Part shown: one piece after another, positions 1 through 11,400 of the stretch
Numbering within the stretch: position 1 is the stretch's first letter
Layout of the letters: the number at the start of each line of letters is the position of its first letter
Assembly (NCBI GenBank): GCA_002633005.1
Contig: NMRA01000341.1
Location: 329,474-393,473, forward strand
DNA length: 64,000 nucleotides
Reading direction: 5' to 3'
DNA from: Phoronis australis
Taxonomy: Eukaryota; Phoronida; Phoronidae
Notes under the pieces: model-generated
The model's database searches: none
The model's input: the letters and a program-made list of their open reading frames with translations, nothing else
What the model was told of the DNA's origin: nothing
Made by a program: the position numbers and the translations under genes

Positions 1-320
1 AAAATTCAAAAGGTAGCTGTTAATTTAACAAGTTTTTGATCAAATTGAAGAAGTATCACATACTAAAATAAGAAAAGTTATTACCGTGCCGATCAAGTTG
101 TTCTAGATGATGATACATTGCATATCTTAACACGGTATAATGAAAACTTCCTATCTTGCAATATGATTCTTACAAAAAGAAAATGACAAGTAACTACTTT
201 TTCAAAAACCTTATTGGTTTTATTTGCCTAGTTTTCAATACATTCACCAGTTGGTCAAAATAGTTAAAGCAATGCTAGGCCCAGTGTTCCACTTGTAAAC
301 AGTAAAAAATGGTACTGGTT

Positions 321-344
321 GGGGGGGGGGGGGGGGGGGGGGGN
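321..344. repeat. Poly-G tract ending in a single N
   Basis: Twenty-three G followed by one N. The N probably marks a sequencing or assembly break at the homopolymer. Confidence 0.9.
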
Positions 345-659
345 ACACTACGCACAGTCAATCAACTTCAAACTTTGACTAAGTTACAAATGTATGGGAT
401 GGTCTTGAGTTTTGTGCTGCTTCTACTTGTTGGTTTGTTGCAAGTTGTCTTGAGTGATAGAGAATCTGCCTCTGCAACATCAATTGTCACATGAGGGGTC
501 TTCTCGGATGTTTAGTACTAGCCAAGTCCTGTGTGACATTTTATTGCCCGAAAATTTGATAATGTCCATTGTTTTTGTCAGACTAGGAAATATCAGTATT
601 GTTCATAAGAACAGCAGTATGTAAACATTCTTGTGGGCAATACTTTATAGCATAGAGGT

Positions 660-1550
660 TGAAGGTACGTACACTACACTACACAGGGGTACGTATATTA
701 CATGTCACTGATTTGTCAGGTTGATAAAAATGCTTAGAATCTACTGAGATTTAGTTCATTTACCAAATCTTTTCAAAGAGAACAAATAAAAAGTACAGCA
801 TACATGTGCATATCTGTCTGTCATTCTTTGAAAACAGGCACTTGTTAAAATATAAGGGTACGTACACTACACAAATGCTAATATTTCACTCAAAACAAAA
901 TGTAATTAACACCCTTTTAACCTAGCATTTTTAATGGAGGAAGCTGTCTGTGACAAATGTTGCTTACTTACCGTGTAATATTTTTGTTTCATGGCATTTG
1001 TTCACATCGGGGTACGTACACTACAAAGGGGTACGTACACTACATTTCAATGACATGTCAGGTTTGTTACTTAATACTAAGAATCTACAGAGAGTGAGTT
1101 GATTTACTAAATCAATTAAAAGAGAAAAAATTAAAAGCACAGCATTCATGTGCATATCTGCTGTGATTTGAAAATAGGCAGAAATTAAAATATAGGGGTA
1201 CGTACACTACGAACATGCTAATATTTCACTCAAAACAAATGTAATTGTAGTAAACACCCTTTTAACCTAACATTTTTGAGGAAAGAAACTGTCTACGATC
1301 AGTGTTGCTCCCTTACCAAGTGATATTTTAATTTCATGGCATTTGTAAACATGGGGGTACGTACACTACAAGGGGGTGGGGTTCGTACACTACATCACTG
1401 TTTCTGCATCTGGTAACATAATGTTGTATGGCCATTTATTTTTCTTTGATGATAACAAGCACCATGTTGTTATTTTTAAAAAGGCAATAATTTCATTTGC
1501 AATGACCATTTGTGTTACTGAATTCCACATGGGAGTACGTACACTACATT
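660..1550. repeat. Tandem array built around GTACGTACACTAC
   Basis: Seven exact copies start at 665, 858, 1012, 1031, 1198, 1357 and 1535, with two variants at 689 and 1381. Two long units (about 660-1010 and 1010-1356) also share the intervening sequence, including runs such as CATGTGCATATCTG and CTAATATTTCACTCAAAAC. The unit is about 346 bases. Confidence 0.85.
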
Positions 1551-1599
1551 TTGTTAGCCTTTTTGGCCCATTTTCAGCATAGCAGAACTCAGTCAATAT

Positions 1600-2728
1600 C
1601 CAAACTTTTGGTTTGTTTAGATATTGAATAATTTGCTGTGTTGCCTAGGCTAACACATTCTGCAGTTCTTTTTATGACAGAGTTTGAATTTTAGTTTTTA
1701 ACCTTCTTTCAATAGGTGAGGGTTAGAAACACAGAATTTACAAATTTCGTAACCAGAGCCTGTTTATGATGAACCCTATCATTTCTAAATGATTAATCAC
1801 AACTTCATCTAAGTGATTCTAAAAGTGACTCAAGTTGTTCCCAGTCATATCTAAGCAATTGCTTACTTGATAAAATAAATTTCTTTTCTACTGTTGACAA
1901 TTGAAAATAGTAATTTTTAAAATGGCCACTCGTAACGCTAAAAGTACATGAAATTCATGGACAAAAACTTGCATAAATTTCTCAAACATTGTCCGATTTT
2001 GATGATTTTTTTTTAATTTGCACAACTAAATAACACTTTGCATATGAGATTCAGTTGGCATTTGGTAAGTGACCAAAAAAATTTATTTTAGACCGTAACA
2101 CAGTCAACTCTCGAATATGGACCTTGATTGTGATATAGCCGAAAAGGATTTTGATATTATGTACATTTTAAAAGCTCTGGTTCAAAATGCATACTCATTT
2201 TGATAACGCGACATGGTTGACATCTCTTCTAGTACTGTTTTGAAGGCTTAACGTAATTGTATACCTCAAAACAACAACAAAATAATTTGATAAACACCCC
2301 CTTTAATATCTTAACTTAGCCTTTTATAGGCCTTAAAAGGACATCCTTTCAGGAATCCCTACTGAAAGGTTAGGTTCATGAAACAATTAGCCCTGGACCA
2401 AAACTCTACGGAAGGGTGACGTTCCACCGTAGTTCCTTAAAATGGGTCCCTTTGTCGTATCGATTCTGTAAATAAGTTTTTATCTTTAATTTCATGCTGC
2501 ACCTCCATCAAAATATACTTGAGTACATCCGGATTTTGGGGGCAAGCAACGACTATAATACAACGTTTGAAAAATAACTCGAGAATTCAATGCCAAGAAA
2601 TGTAACCGGTCATGGGGCGGGCGTTGGGCGCACTTTGGAATTGGTGACTGCAGGAAGTTGGTGGCGGTCATTAGATGGCCCATCCGGAAGTGATGGCGAC
2701 TGAGAAGAGGGGACATATTTTACAGGGC
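1600..2728. other. Non-coding stretch, nothing recognised
   Basis: AT-rich sequence with no domain-bearing reading frame and no clear repeat on either strand. Confidence 0.5.
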
Positions 2729-2876
2729 TATCCTGGCGTGCGTTCAGTAGACGCTAGGACCTAGCCAAAAGCTAGTCAAGGTCACGTGCTCTTATTCAAA
2801 ATACACGGCAATATCACGCGTAATCTCGCAAAGTCTTGCTTTTAAGCTAGGTCCTAGCGTTACTGAACGGGAGGCT
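2729..2876. mobile_element. Short MITE, copy 1
   Basis: The ends are inverted: CGTTCAGTAGACGCTAGGACC at the left and GGTCCTAGCGTTACTGAACG at the right. A second copy at 14374-14546 shares the ends and the middle (AATATC.CGCGTAATCTCGC). Confidence 0.75.
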
Positions 2877-3829
2877 GTTCTCGCCTCCGTGCCAGAAACG
2901 AGTTTTTGGCTGTGAGATGTACACGATAAGTGAGCAAATGACAAAAGATGTGCATATACAAAAACGCTCATGACCTTGCTTGACAATGTACTAGGCAGAT
3001 GCGTAGGTGGTGAAGATTTTGTTAATAGCCGTGCAGATGTCTTTTTTTAACCGCCCGGCGTTTCGCGCTCACTAAGGCCAGTTTCATCTGTGCCTATATG
3101 TATTTTACTTGGGGTCTTATTAATCTTTTCATTCAAACCTGGGACGTAATCTGAATATAGGTCATTTCGCGTGCATAACCTTTGGAATAAGTGGGATCAT
3201 AGTTTAAATTTATCTGAGACAAGTTTGTAAAAAGTCTCGCGTTTCAGTTTTAATCGTACCTCAATACCAACACAGAAGGCGCAAAATACTGTAATTGCTT
3301 TGTACTGTTTCGGCGAAAATTTTCACTGCCGCTGTAACTGTTTACAAAACTTGAAAAACACTAAGCTTATTTACTGGGATACATCGTTGCTCTAGTTGTT
3401 AAGATTGTCTTCAACAATGCTGGAAGAAACCATGAGCGGAGTGAGGACTTACACGTTTATTTTTGGCGCTAGAATCGCTAGTCTCGTGAGCGTGGGTCGT
3501 CGCCCGTGAAAACACGAGTACACGAGTTGTGCATGCGTGGGCTGGCGTGCGCACAGTGGCGTGTCGGACAAGGTAGAGTAAACTAGCCCACTTTACTCTG
3601 TGCTCATTGGGAACTCGACAATAAAATGCAGAATTGTCATAAATAGCGAGTAAAGGAAGTCAACAATATTACGAGATTGTTAGCAGTCATACTAAAGGAA
3701 CTTTCAAATTACTCATAACGTTTTTAATCCCTCAGATCTGGGCTTCGATGGTCAGTGGAGTGATCGATGCTAGCTAAAATTTTGCGACAGTAATGATATT
3801 AAAAGAACAGCATCGATTTATCGTCGGAA

Positions 3830-4065
3830 AAGGAATTTTTGGAATTATTGTTGGCCCGGAGAACTTTAAAACAACACGATCCGTTGTATTTTAGTGTTTT
3901 TATTACTAATTCCCAATTCTCGCCGTTGTCTGTCAGACATTGGCTGATATCAGTGCTAGTGTCTTTACCATTTTTACGCCTGAAATACCCTGCCACTTGA
4001 CGTTTGGGATTTGACTCAGCGGCAAAGCATTTTGATGCTACTGCGGAGTGTGTTCGGTTCCTCAC
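3830..4065. repeat. Dispersed repeat, copy 1
   Basis: Segments such as TTTGGAATTATTGTTG and ATTCTCGCCG.TGTCTG.CAG recur in the same order and orientation at about 38270-38530. It carries no coding signature. Confidence 0.5.
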
Positions 4066-4329
4066 CTTTGTAGATTTCTTTCCTCGCCGAGAATGTTTTA
4101 TAGAAGTGGCAATTTACTATCGAGGGGCCCTTTCCAAGAAACTGACTGCAGTTCATTTTTACTTAATTCTAAGATTTTTCTCAATTTTTAAACTTCCACA
4201 TCCGGTAAGTTAGTCAAAATTAAGATATAACTTGAGTAAAACTTAAGATCTCTTTCTTGAAATGGACTTGAGATAGACTTCAGTTTTATCTTAAAATAGT
4301 CTGAAATTTAAGGTTTGTGTTAACCGAGG

Positions 4330-5400
4330 TCGTATATTGCCGTCATCTCTGTCTGGGCGTCCGGCGTCCGCAGCTGTATCTCCTAAACCCCTGGGGGAAT
4401 CTTGATGAGATTTGGCAGATGTGTTCCTCTGAAGCTGACGAATTGCGGACCTCTTGGACTACCGATGTGCCCTCTAGTGGCAATTTTAGTTTTTACGCTT
4501 ACCTCTGTATCTTGGGAGGTCCTCAACGGATTTTCCTAAAATTTGGCAGTTAGGCATCTATTAGTGAGATGATGCTATCCTTCCGTTTTCGGATGGATTC
4601 GAGGTACTTTGCGCCTCCAACTGACCAGTTTTACTGTTTTCGAGTCCGTTTTTTGGCGTCCGCTGTTCTAGCAACCAAACCGCTCTAGGAATGATTTTGA
4701 AAATTGGCATATATGTTCTTACTGTGAAGAGGGCGGCTGACGATGATTTTCCTACGATTTTGACTACTATGGCGCCTCCTAATGGGAGTTTTTTTTGTTT
4801 ATGTGCCAATGGCTGTGTCTTCTAAATGCTCTACAGGTTCTTTATTGAATTTTGCTGGTGTATTTATATGAAGTTGTCAACAGAGGATGACGACTTGCGG
4901 AGAGATCAGATTACCGCTGTGCCCCCTACTGGCAATTTTAGTTTTTTACGTTTACCTCTGTATCTTAAAAGGTCGTCAATGGATTTTCATAAAATTTGAC
5001 AGTTAGGCATCTATAAATGAGTTGACGCTATCATCCGGTTTTCGTTAAAATTCGAGGCATTTTGCGCCGTACTGTGGGCATTTTTAATGGTTTTTAGTCT
5101 CGTTATTTGGCGTCCGCCCCTCTGTCAACAAAACCACTCTAAGGATGATTGTGGAAATTGGCATGTATGTTCCAAATGTGAAGAGGAAGTTTGACGATGA
5201 TTTCCGATGACTTTATCTACTTTGGCGCCTCTTAGTGGCAGTTATGTTTTTTGCTGATAGCCTCTTAGTGGCAATTTCATTTTTTTGTTTTCCTCTGTTT
5301 TCTCAGAAGTTCCTTGACGGATTTTTATGAAATTTGGTTAATAGGTTTGATGATACATACAAGTTTTCAGATGGATTCGACATATTTTGCGCCATCTAGC
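4330..5400. repeat. Degenerate tandem repeat of about 465 bases
   Basis: Blocks such as AAATTTGRCAGTTAGGCATC (near 4540 and 5000), GGATTCGA..TATTTTGCGCC (near 4600, 5060 and 5380) and GGCGTCCG (near 4350, 4655 and 5108) recur in order, with about 75-80% similarity by eye. Confidence 0.6.
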
Positions 5401-7050
5401 TGCCATTTTCATGTTCCAAATAAACACCCCTAGAAGCACACCGTTAGCGGTGCATTCGTGGGCGAATTTCATCGCTCTGCGTTGCTCTTGTTGATAACAT
5501 TGTCCACTTTGTGATGTCATACATGCAGTATTTGCAACGAGCCACTGAGAGGCTGCGGTGATCTTGACCGTGGTAATGCCTCTGGCTCAACTGGGGTTAT
5601 CATGTAGCGGCGTGGGACTTTAATGGTCAAAGTCTGGTGCTCGTTGATTCGTCCTCAGATTATCTCAAGGCATATCGTCCTACGTGTAATAACTGTGTAA
5701 GAGCTCCGAACGTTCATGGGTAACGTAGACGTCGCGTGTGTATTTTTCGAAGCAGGTGCTCATCAGTTTCCGAGCAAGTACGAGGCATCGGGTAAGATAC
5801 ATGTATTTTCACGTCAAGGTAGCTACGTACCACTTGATGTCTGTTGTGGCGGTGGTTGCACTAAGTGACTGAAGACGTTTGTCACATGCTTCATTGTAGA
5901 ATCCCCTCAAGCCACCGTTGCCTTCTAGGTTTTACTATTGCAAGACCTAGTGTTACACGAACGCCAAGGAATGATGTTAGTTGAGCTACTGTATGGCCAC
6001 AGGGGCTCGTGCCGAGGTCAGCACGGTTAGATAAACAGAGACACATGCCCTCATTCCGACCTCGAGCGCTCAGTTGGCATCGTGTAGGAAAATACAGTCA
6101 AGTTTCTGACTGTATTGACTTTAAGTCACGTGGTAAAAGAAATTTGATTTCTACCAGTTACCGTTATGAGGTTGGTCAACTGTGCCTAAGTTCTACCGGA
6201 GGAGGCATCAGGGCTTCGTAAAACTGGAAGTTGGTTATTGCTGGAGAGCTCGGTCTTGAGGAGTAGGCCTAACCAACTGCCACGTCTTAACAGACCCAGC
6301 AATCACTCCTCATCTGAGTAAGGGATAAGACAAGACCAGTTCTATAGTAGTTGGTGGTTCAATTTTAAAATTTCCTTCTGTACAGAACGCGAATTTATAG
6401 CCGCTTTTTGATATTTTGTTATTATTCCTTACGTAATGATATCTACATAATGATTATCAGCTTTTGTTTCGAAGTATGCAGTTGCACACCTGTTTTTATT
6501 GTGCATTCAGCTAGTTATTTGTGACACAGACTATGTCGTCCCACATGGCGACTGTAAAGATGCGTTATTTTCATGGCAAATCTCAAAAGCCCGCAAATAT
6601 CTTTTATCCGATAGCCTGAGTCTTTGTGTCCTGTATTCGAGATGGAATATTTCTAGTCTAGTGATTGTATTCTGGTCTTCTTATCACTCACGGTAAAATT
6701 TCAGATTCTGTTTTTCGTTCTTCTCGTTGTAACACATAATTAAAGGAGTAACGTCAAAGTTGCCATGGAAACAAACCTAGGTGTAGTCTATGGAACTGAA
6801 TGCTGCAAGAAAATGTAAAAACGTATGTCATTATTAGATTGTATTTGTATATTTGTGCGTGACCGTAGCGCGTAGAACGACGAGTATTCGAGTATCTTAT
6901 CAAAGTTGACTGTTAAAATATTCGCATAGAGTGCTACGTATGAAACGTGATGACGTAATTCCAAGCTTGGAGGCTCCTCGGGTCAACACAAGAGTGTTTT
7001 ATAGGAAGTATTCGTTCCCAGTTATTTTCCGCCCCCGAAGGTATATCATT
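5401..7050. other. Non-coding stretch, nothing recognised
   Basis: Mixed-composition sequence. The open frames are short and lack known motifs. Confidence 0.4.
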
Positions 7051-7059
7051 GTCGTAAGC

Positions 7060-7800
7060 GTGGAAAGCATAATTCCTCCGCGTGTTCGTGTGTCTATGCT
7101 CAGAGTATTGGTCTCCTGTGCGCAACTCCTGCAAAAAATGTCTACAAAGTGCCGTAAGGTATCTACAGCCTTTGCGATTCGACCGTATATTTCCAGTTCT
7201 TGATTGTCACGCTCCCGTGCAGCTAAGCGTGTACTTATGTATACAGCGCCTCCTACATGTCTCAGGAGATTTCAACGAAGATTTCAAAAAGTACATGTAT
7301 GCTTACGAGGTGCCGCAACGCAAATTGTTGGGAGTTTTGCGCTTTTAACGTATCTTCTTGAATTTTGTCGCGTTCTTGATGTTCACCCCCAATGGTCTTT
7401 TGCGCGCAACACCTGTATTTTGATAAAATTTGAATTGAATGCATACTTAAAAAGAGATGTACAAGTTATCTTTGACATTTTGTGACTCGAACGTATTTAT
7501 GAATCTTGTCCCAGTAGTGATTTTCTCGCTTGCGTGCAGAGAATAATGGATTTCTTTGCGCATTTCCAACTGCTGTATTTTTTCCGTTCTTGATTTTCAC
7601 GCATCCTTATGGGGATGTCTGTGCGCAACTCCTACATGGGACTTTGACCAAAATGTCAAAACGTACGGTTACAAAGTGTCGTATCGCATATCGTCGACCT
7701 TTTACCATTGAACCGCCTTATTTTCCTGAATTTTATTACACCATTCTTCATATTCACGCATTCATCCTGGGGTGAAAATTGCTGTCTGTGTCTACTTTGT
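7060..7800. repeat. Degenerate tandem repeats of about 200 bases
   Basis: The pattern GTTCTTGAT.TTCACGC followed by GTGCGCAAC.CCT recurs around 7100-7215, 7370-7410 and 7580-7640, with variable spacers. Confidence 0.45.
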
Positions 7801-7939
7801 TGCATTTTGAAATACATTGCTGTCATCAGCACCATTTTCAGTACTTAGTTTAGTATGCTATGAATCGCCATGGCGTCATGGCTACCGGTATCGTGGTGGT
7901 TTTGTCTGTCACAAAACTCCTAGCGTTTTCTAAGTCCTC

Positions 7940-8100
7940 TGCACCTTGACGATGATCATCATCGTCACTATCACCATTATAATTATCGCAGTCGGTGTCA
8001 TCGTCGTGATCATTGTCAACTTCATTTTGATCATCCAACACTGTCATCGTCATCACCAACAACATCAATTGTCATAAAAGCCATTGCCATTGTCACGTTG
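7940..8100. repeat. ATC/GTC-rich low-complexity tract
   Basis: Imperfect trinucleotides of the ATC/GTC type. The minus-strand translation is an aspartate-rich artefact. Confidence 0.7.
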
Positions 8101-8422
8101 TCGTCATTTTATCTGTTTTAAAACTGGTCATTTTCAGATTTTTTCAAATTCTTCGCTTTGTAACATGAATTTTGTTTATTCTCGTTGTGTTTAGTGTTTT
8201 GCTGAATTATCCTATTTTGACACTTTTCTGCCGTCGACAACTGTAAAAAATAAATGCAGTATTCATATGATTGACACAGAAATACACGAAACATGAAGTA
8301 CGTACTCTTCCCGCCTGGCACAGTCATTGTTCTGTTATCGCATAGTCGGTTATTACTCCTAATTGGTTTGTTGTAATGACACCGTAACACTGCATACATT
8401 CAATTCGTGATTGTACTTGCAG

Positions 8423-8491
8423 TATACACTGGAGCAGATTCCACAAGAGGAGAAAATGGAAGAAACTCGCGAAGAAAAAGCACTCCGACAG
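8423..8491 (+). CDS. SEC14L gene A exon with start codon (coding 8456-8491)
   Basis: The acceptor TTGCAG ends at 8422 and the donor GTACAT starts at 8492. The exon carries 33 bases of 5'UTR and then ATG at 8456, encoding MEETREEKALRQ, and ends in phase 0. The matching exon of the downstream paralog has the same layout: an acceptor, a UTR starting TATA, and a short coding piece ending in RQ. That supports this start. Confidence 0.85.
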
Positions 8492-11400
8492 GTACATAGA
8501 TGGGAGTATCTCAGGATACATAATTGTGATACAGGGAAATTATACTTCTTTTCTGGACTTACTGAGAATTAAAGCAACGTATCATCTGCCACTGTCGAGT
8601 TTTTCAAGCTTCTGTGACACCTCATGGCCTGTGTCAATCTTAAGACCATACACGGTTGAATCTCAGTCCACATCTTCTGTCTGATGGCGGATGTTCAATT
8701 CTTTCAAAAATACACAACTGCACACAGCGTTCAAATCATTTTCCCCGTCTACAATCAGCGTATCATCTGGATGACGGGAAAGAAACATTTGCGTTTGAAG
8801 TAATCTAACACCCGTCTTTAATCAGAAGAGGTGGCATGAGATTCAATCCATAACATACGTTGGGTCGCATGTTGTTCAAAGTTTCCCATCGTTTGCCACA
8901 AAATCGACACACGCCACCAGCTTGGTCCCTGAGACTTGAAACTGTTGGAAACTTTGCTTTAAATTATCAAGTCGGTCCTTTTAAAAATTGGCGATTTTCC
9001 TTCATAATCGATACTGCATCAGTAATAATGTCCATCGAGATGTATGCGAATGTTGAAGATACGCTGCGTTTCTCGGATTCCCAATCGCGCTCTGCACAGA
9101 CGTTCTGTTTAGCAACTTTCGAACTCAATTTTTGTCTCACACACTGCATTTCTTTTCATGTCTCGCGGGAGACACGAGTTGCACGTGCTTGCCACAATCT
9201 GTCAAACCTGGCACTATCCTGCAACTGAGGATGTATGCGTCTAGCAGAAAACCATTATACTCGTAAGCGTAGATTTGTTGCGCATGAGAAAAGAATAGCA
9301 GCTCGTGAGAAAAAAGTGCAATTCAATATGAGAAAAGATTTATGCTCTGAACGAGAACACCTTTCGGTCTATGAAGGGAGAAGCTTATACCTACGTTGGA
9401 TATGCCACACAGGTTTATGCGCGCGTGTATGCTTGTGTTTGTGCACAGTGCTCCGTCTGTAAATTGTTTGTTAATTAAGTAATTGTTTACAATATGACGA
9501 CATGGGCTTATCGCCGTCATTCCAAAAACATGTGAACTCCCATACCGCGTTTCCTCACTATTTCGTCAAATTTCTGTTCGCACTATTTCCTATTTAACAC
9601 CGCCATGTTCGCTCAACTCAAAATTACAGCGATACCTGTTGCTAATAAATGGACGAGCATCATCGATTCTGAATGGTGTTTATGCTCGAGATTCCCCTTA
9701 ACGTTTTCCTGAGATAACATAGAGCAACAAGGTCAGCATTTCAACCTTTTCCATGATATTTTTTGAGAACTGTGATCATCTGACCCTTTTCCACGAAATT
9801 CGCTGAAGTGATACCCTTTTCACGAACTTGGACCTTGAAAACAATCCTGTTTTTCACAGATTCTTGTTAGCGGATGCGTACGTACCTGGGTCGCAATAGG
9901 AATTTAAACCCTTGTGACCGTAGCTCGCGCCCTGGGTCTTGGGGTCTCGGTTAGTTTGAACTTATGAACTAGAGCGACGCTCTGCAGAATATGGGTGTCG
10001 GCAGATTAGTTCAGTGTCAGGAGTAGACTGCACTGTTCTCGTGATGTAATTTGTTTACAATAGAATAGTAGGGAACGTTCTAGAAGTTTATAGTATGTTA
10101 GTGATTAATGTAATCTCGACCATTCCAGAGCTTAGTATATGTTTGTAGAATAATTGGGAAGTTCCAGAACGTGCTTGAATTGTTGAAAAATTTAACAAAA
10201 TTGCAAGAGACTATAAATACCCAGGCACGGGTTGGTGACAAGTTAGTTACAAGTGAGTAGAGTTGAAGTTGAATACAGTTGGAGTAGAGTTCAGTTGGAG
10301 CTGGAGTCTGTTGAAGATTTTAATATAGCTAGAGTTGAAAGCGAGTTGAAAGTCATAGTTTAGTAGCAGCGAAGAGAATCAACAGTTACGGCGTTAGTTA
10401 ACAGAAAGCCAGTTATTAAGACAACAGGTTATTGAATCGACGAATGTAACAGTTGGTAGAAGTGTCTCGGAAGTTCATCACAAGTCAAGGCTTCGCAGCA
10501 CTGTCTGGAGCATAGACCAAACATTACGTGGGACTCTTTGTTTGAATAGGTTTGTGAACGTACGGTCGACATTAATCTGATTAACTCACACCAGTCTTCA
10601 GTCTATGGACGCACCGAAAGCTATTAGCACTGGTCGTTAACAACCTGCGCTCACCCATCACTGCGAATAACGTGGCATGTTTTTGCCGCCAGGTTACTTC
10701 TTCCATTCAACATGGCGGTATCACCACCCTGAAATAGTGCGAACAGATATTTGATGATAAATTATTAAGGGAACGGAGTAGGAGACATTTTCGTGTATTT
10801 TTGGAACGACAACGACGCGAGGGATCGAAGGATTCCAAAATCATGCGCGTAGGTCAATGCCGTCATATTGTAAACAAAAGGTAACCGAATTTAATACGCC
10901 AGGGCTGGTGGACTGCATAATAGAATTTGACAAATCTTGAACTGGGCTCCGACAGCCCAAGACGAATAGTAGTTCTGTTCTGTGATGTTTTTCAAAACTG
11001 ACGTGGTGATGGATTATTTCGGAGTTGTCTTTTTTCAAAGTACAAAACAAAAAATCATCTGTCAGCTAAAGTGGTATGGGATACGGTGACGCGACTGGCT
11101 TTACTGTGGCACTGAATTCTTGCGACTAACGGGGAATAGGTAATGACACAAAAACTCATGCACACAACCATTAAAACTACGTATGCAAATTTTGTTGAGG
11201 TATTGGAAATCATTTCCTGCTCTTTTCATTGCATTACAGTTTAAGTCCAACATATCCGACGCCATTGAAAGTCACCATGACGACGGCTATCTCCTCAAGT
11301 GGCTTACAGGTTTGTCGTTGGTCTTTTGTTGAAAACTTTGCCGCCGGAAGCATTCAAATTATTTTCAAACCAGTGCAATGCCCTAGAAGCCGTGTTTTGT

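Larger units (their letters stand above)
9483..10877. mobile_element. 1.4-kb element with long inverted ends, in SEC14L intron 1
   Basis: TTGTTTACAATATGACG at the left end matches CGTCATATTGTAAACAA at the right end (about 10861-10877). Inner inverted blocks at 9564-9615 and 10698-10755 share CTGTTCGCACTATTTC and its complement, plus ACCGCCATGTT. The inverted regions total roughly 130-190 bases per side, interrupted by indels. The flanks show only a weak match (AAGTAA and AAGGTAA). No transposase frame is present, so it is non-autonomous. Confidence 0.7.

Noticed and set aside
309-494. Small frame beginning MVLVGGGG
   Set aside because: It runs through the poly-G tract and the N, and has no motif or splice context.
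8860-9228. 122-codon + strand frame in SEC14L intron 1
   Set aside because: Composition looks random, there is no domain, and the minus strand is also open over part of it.
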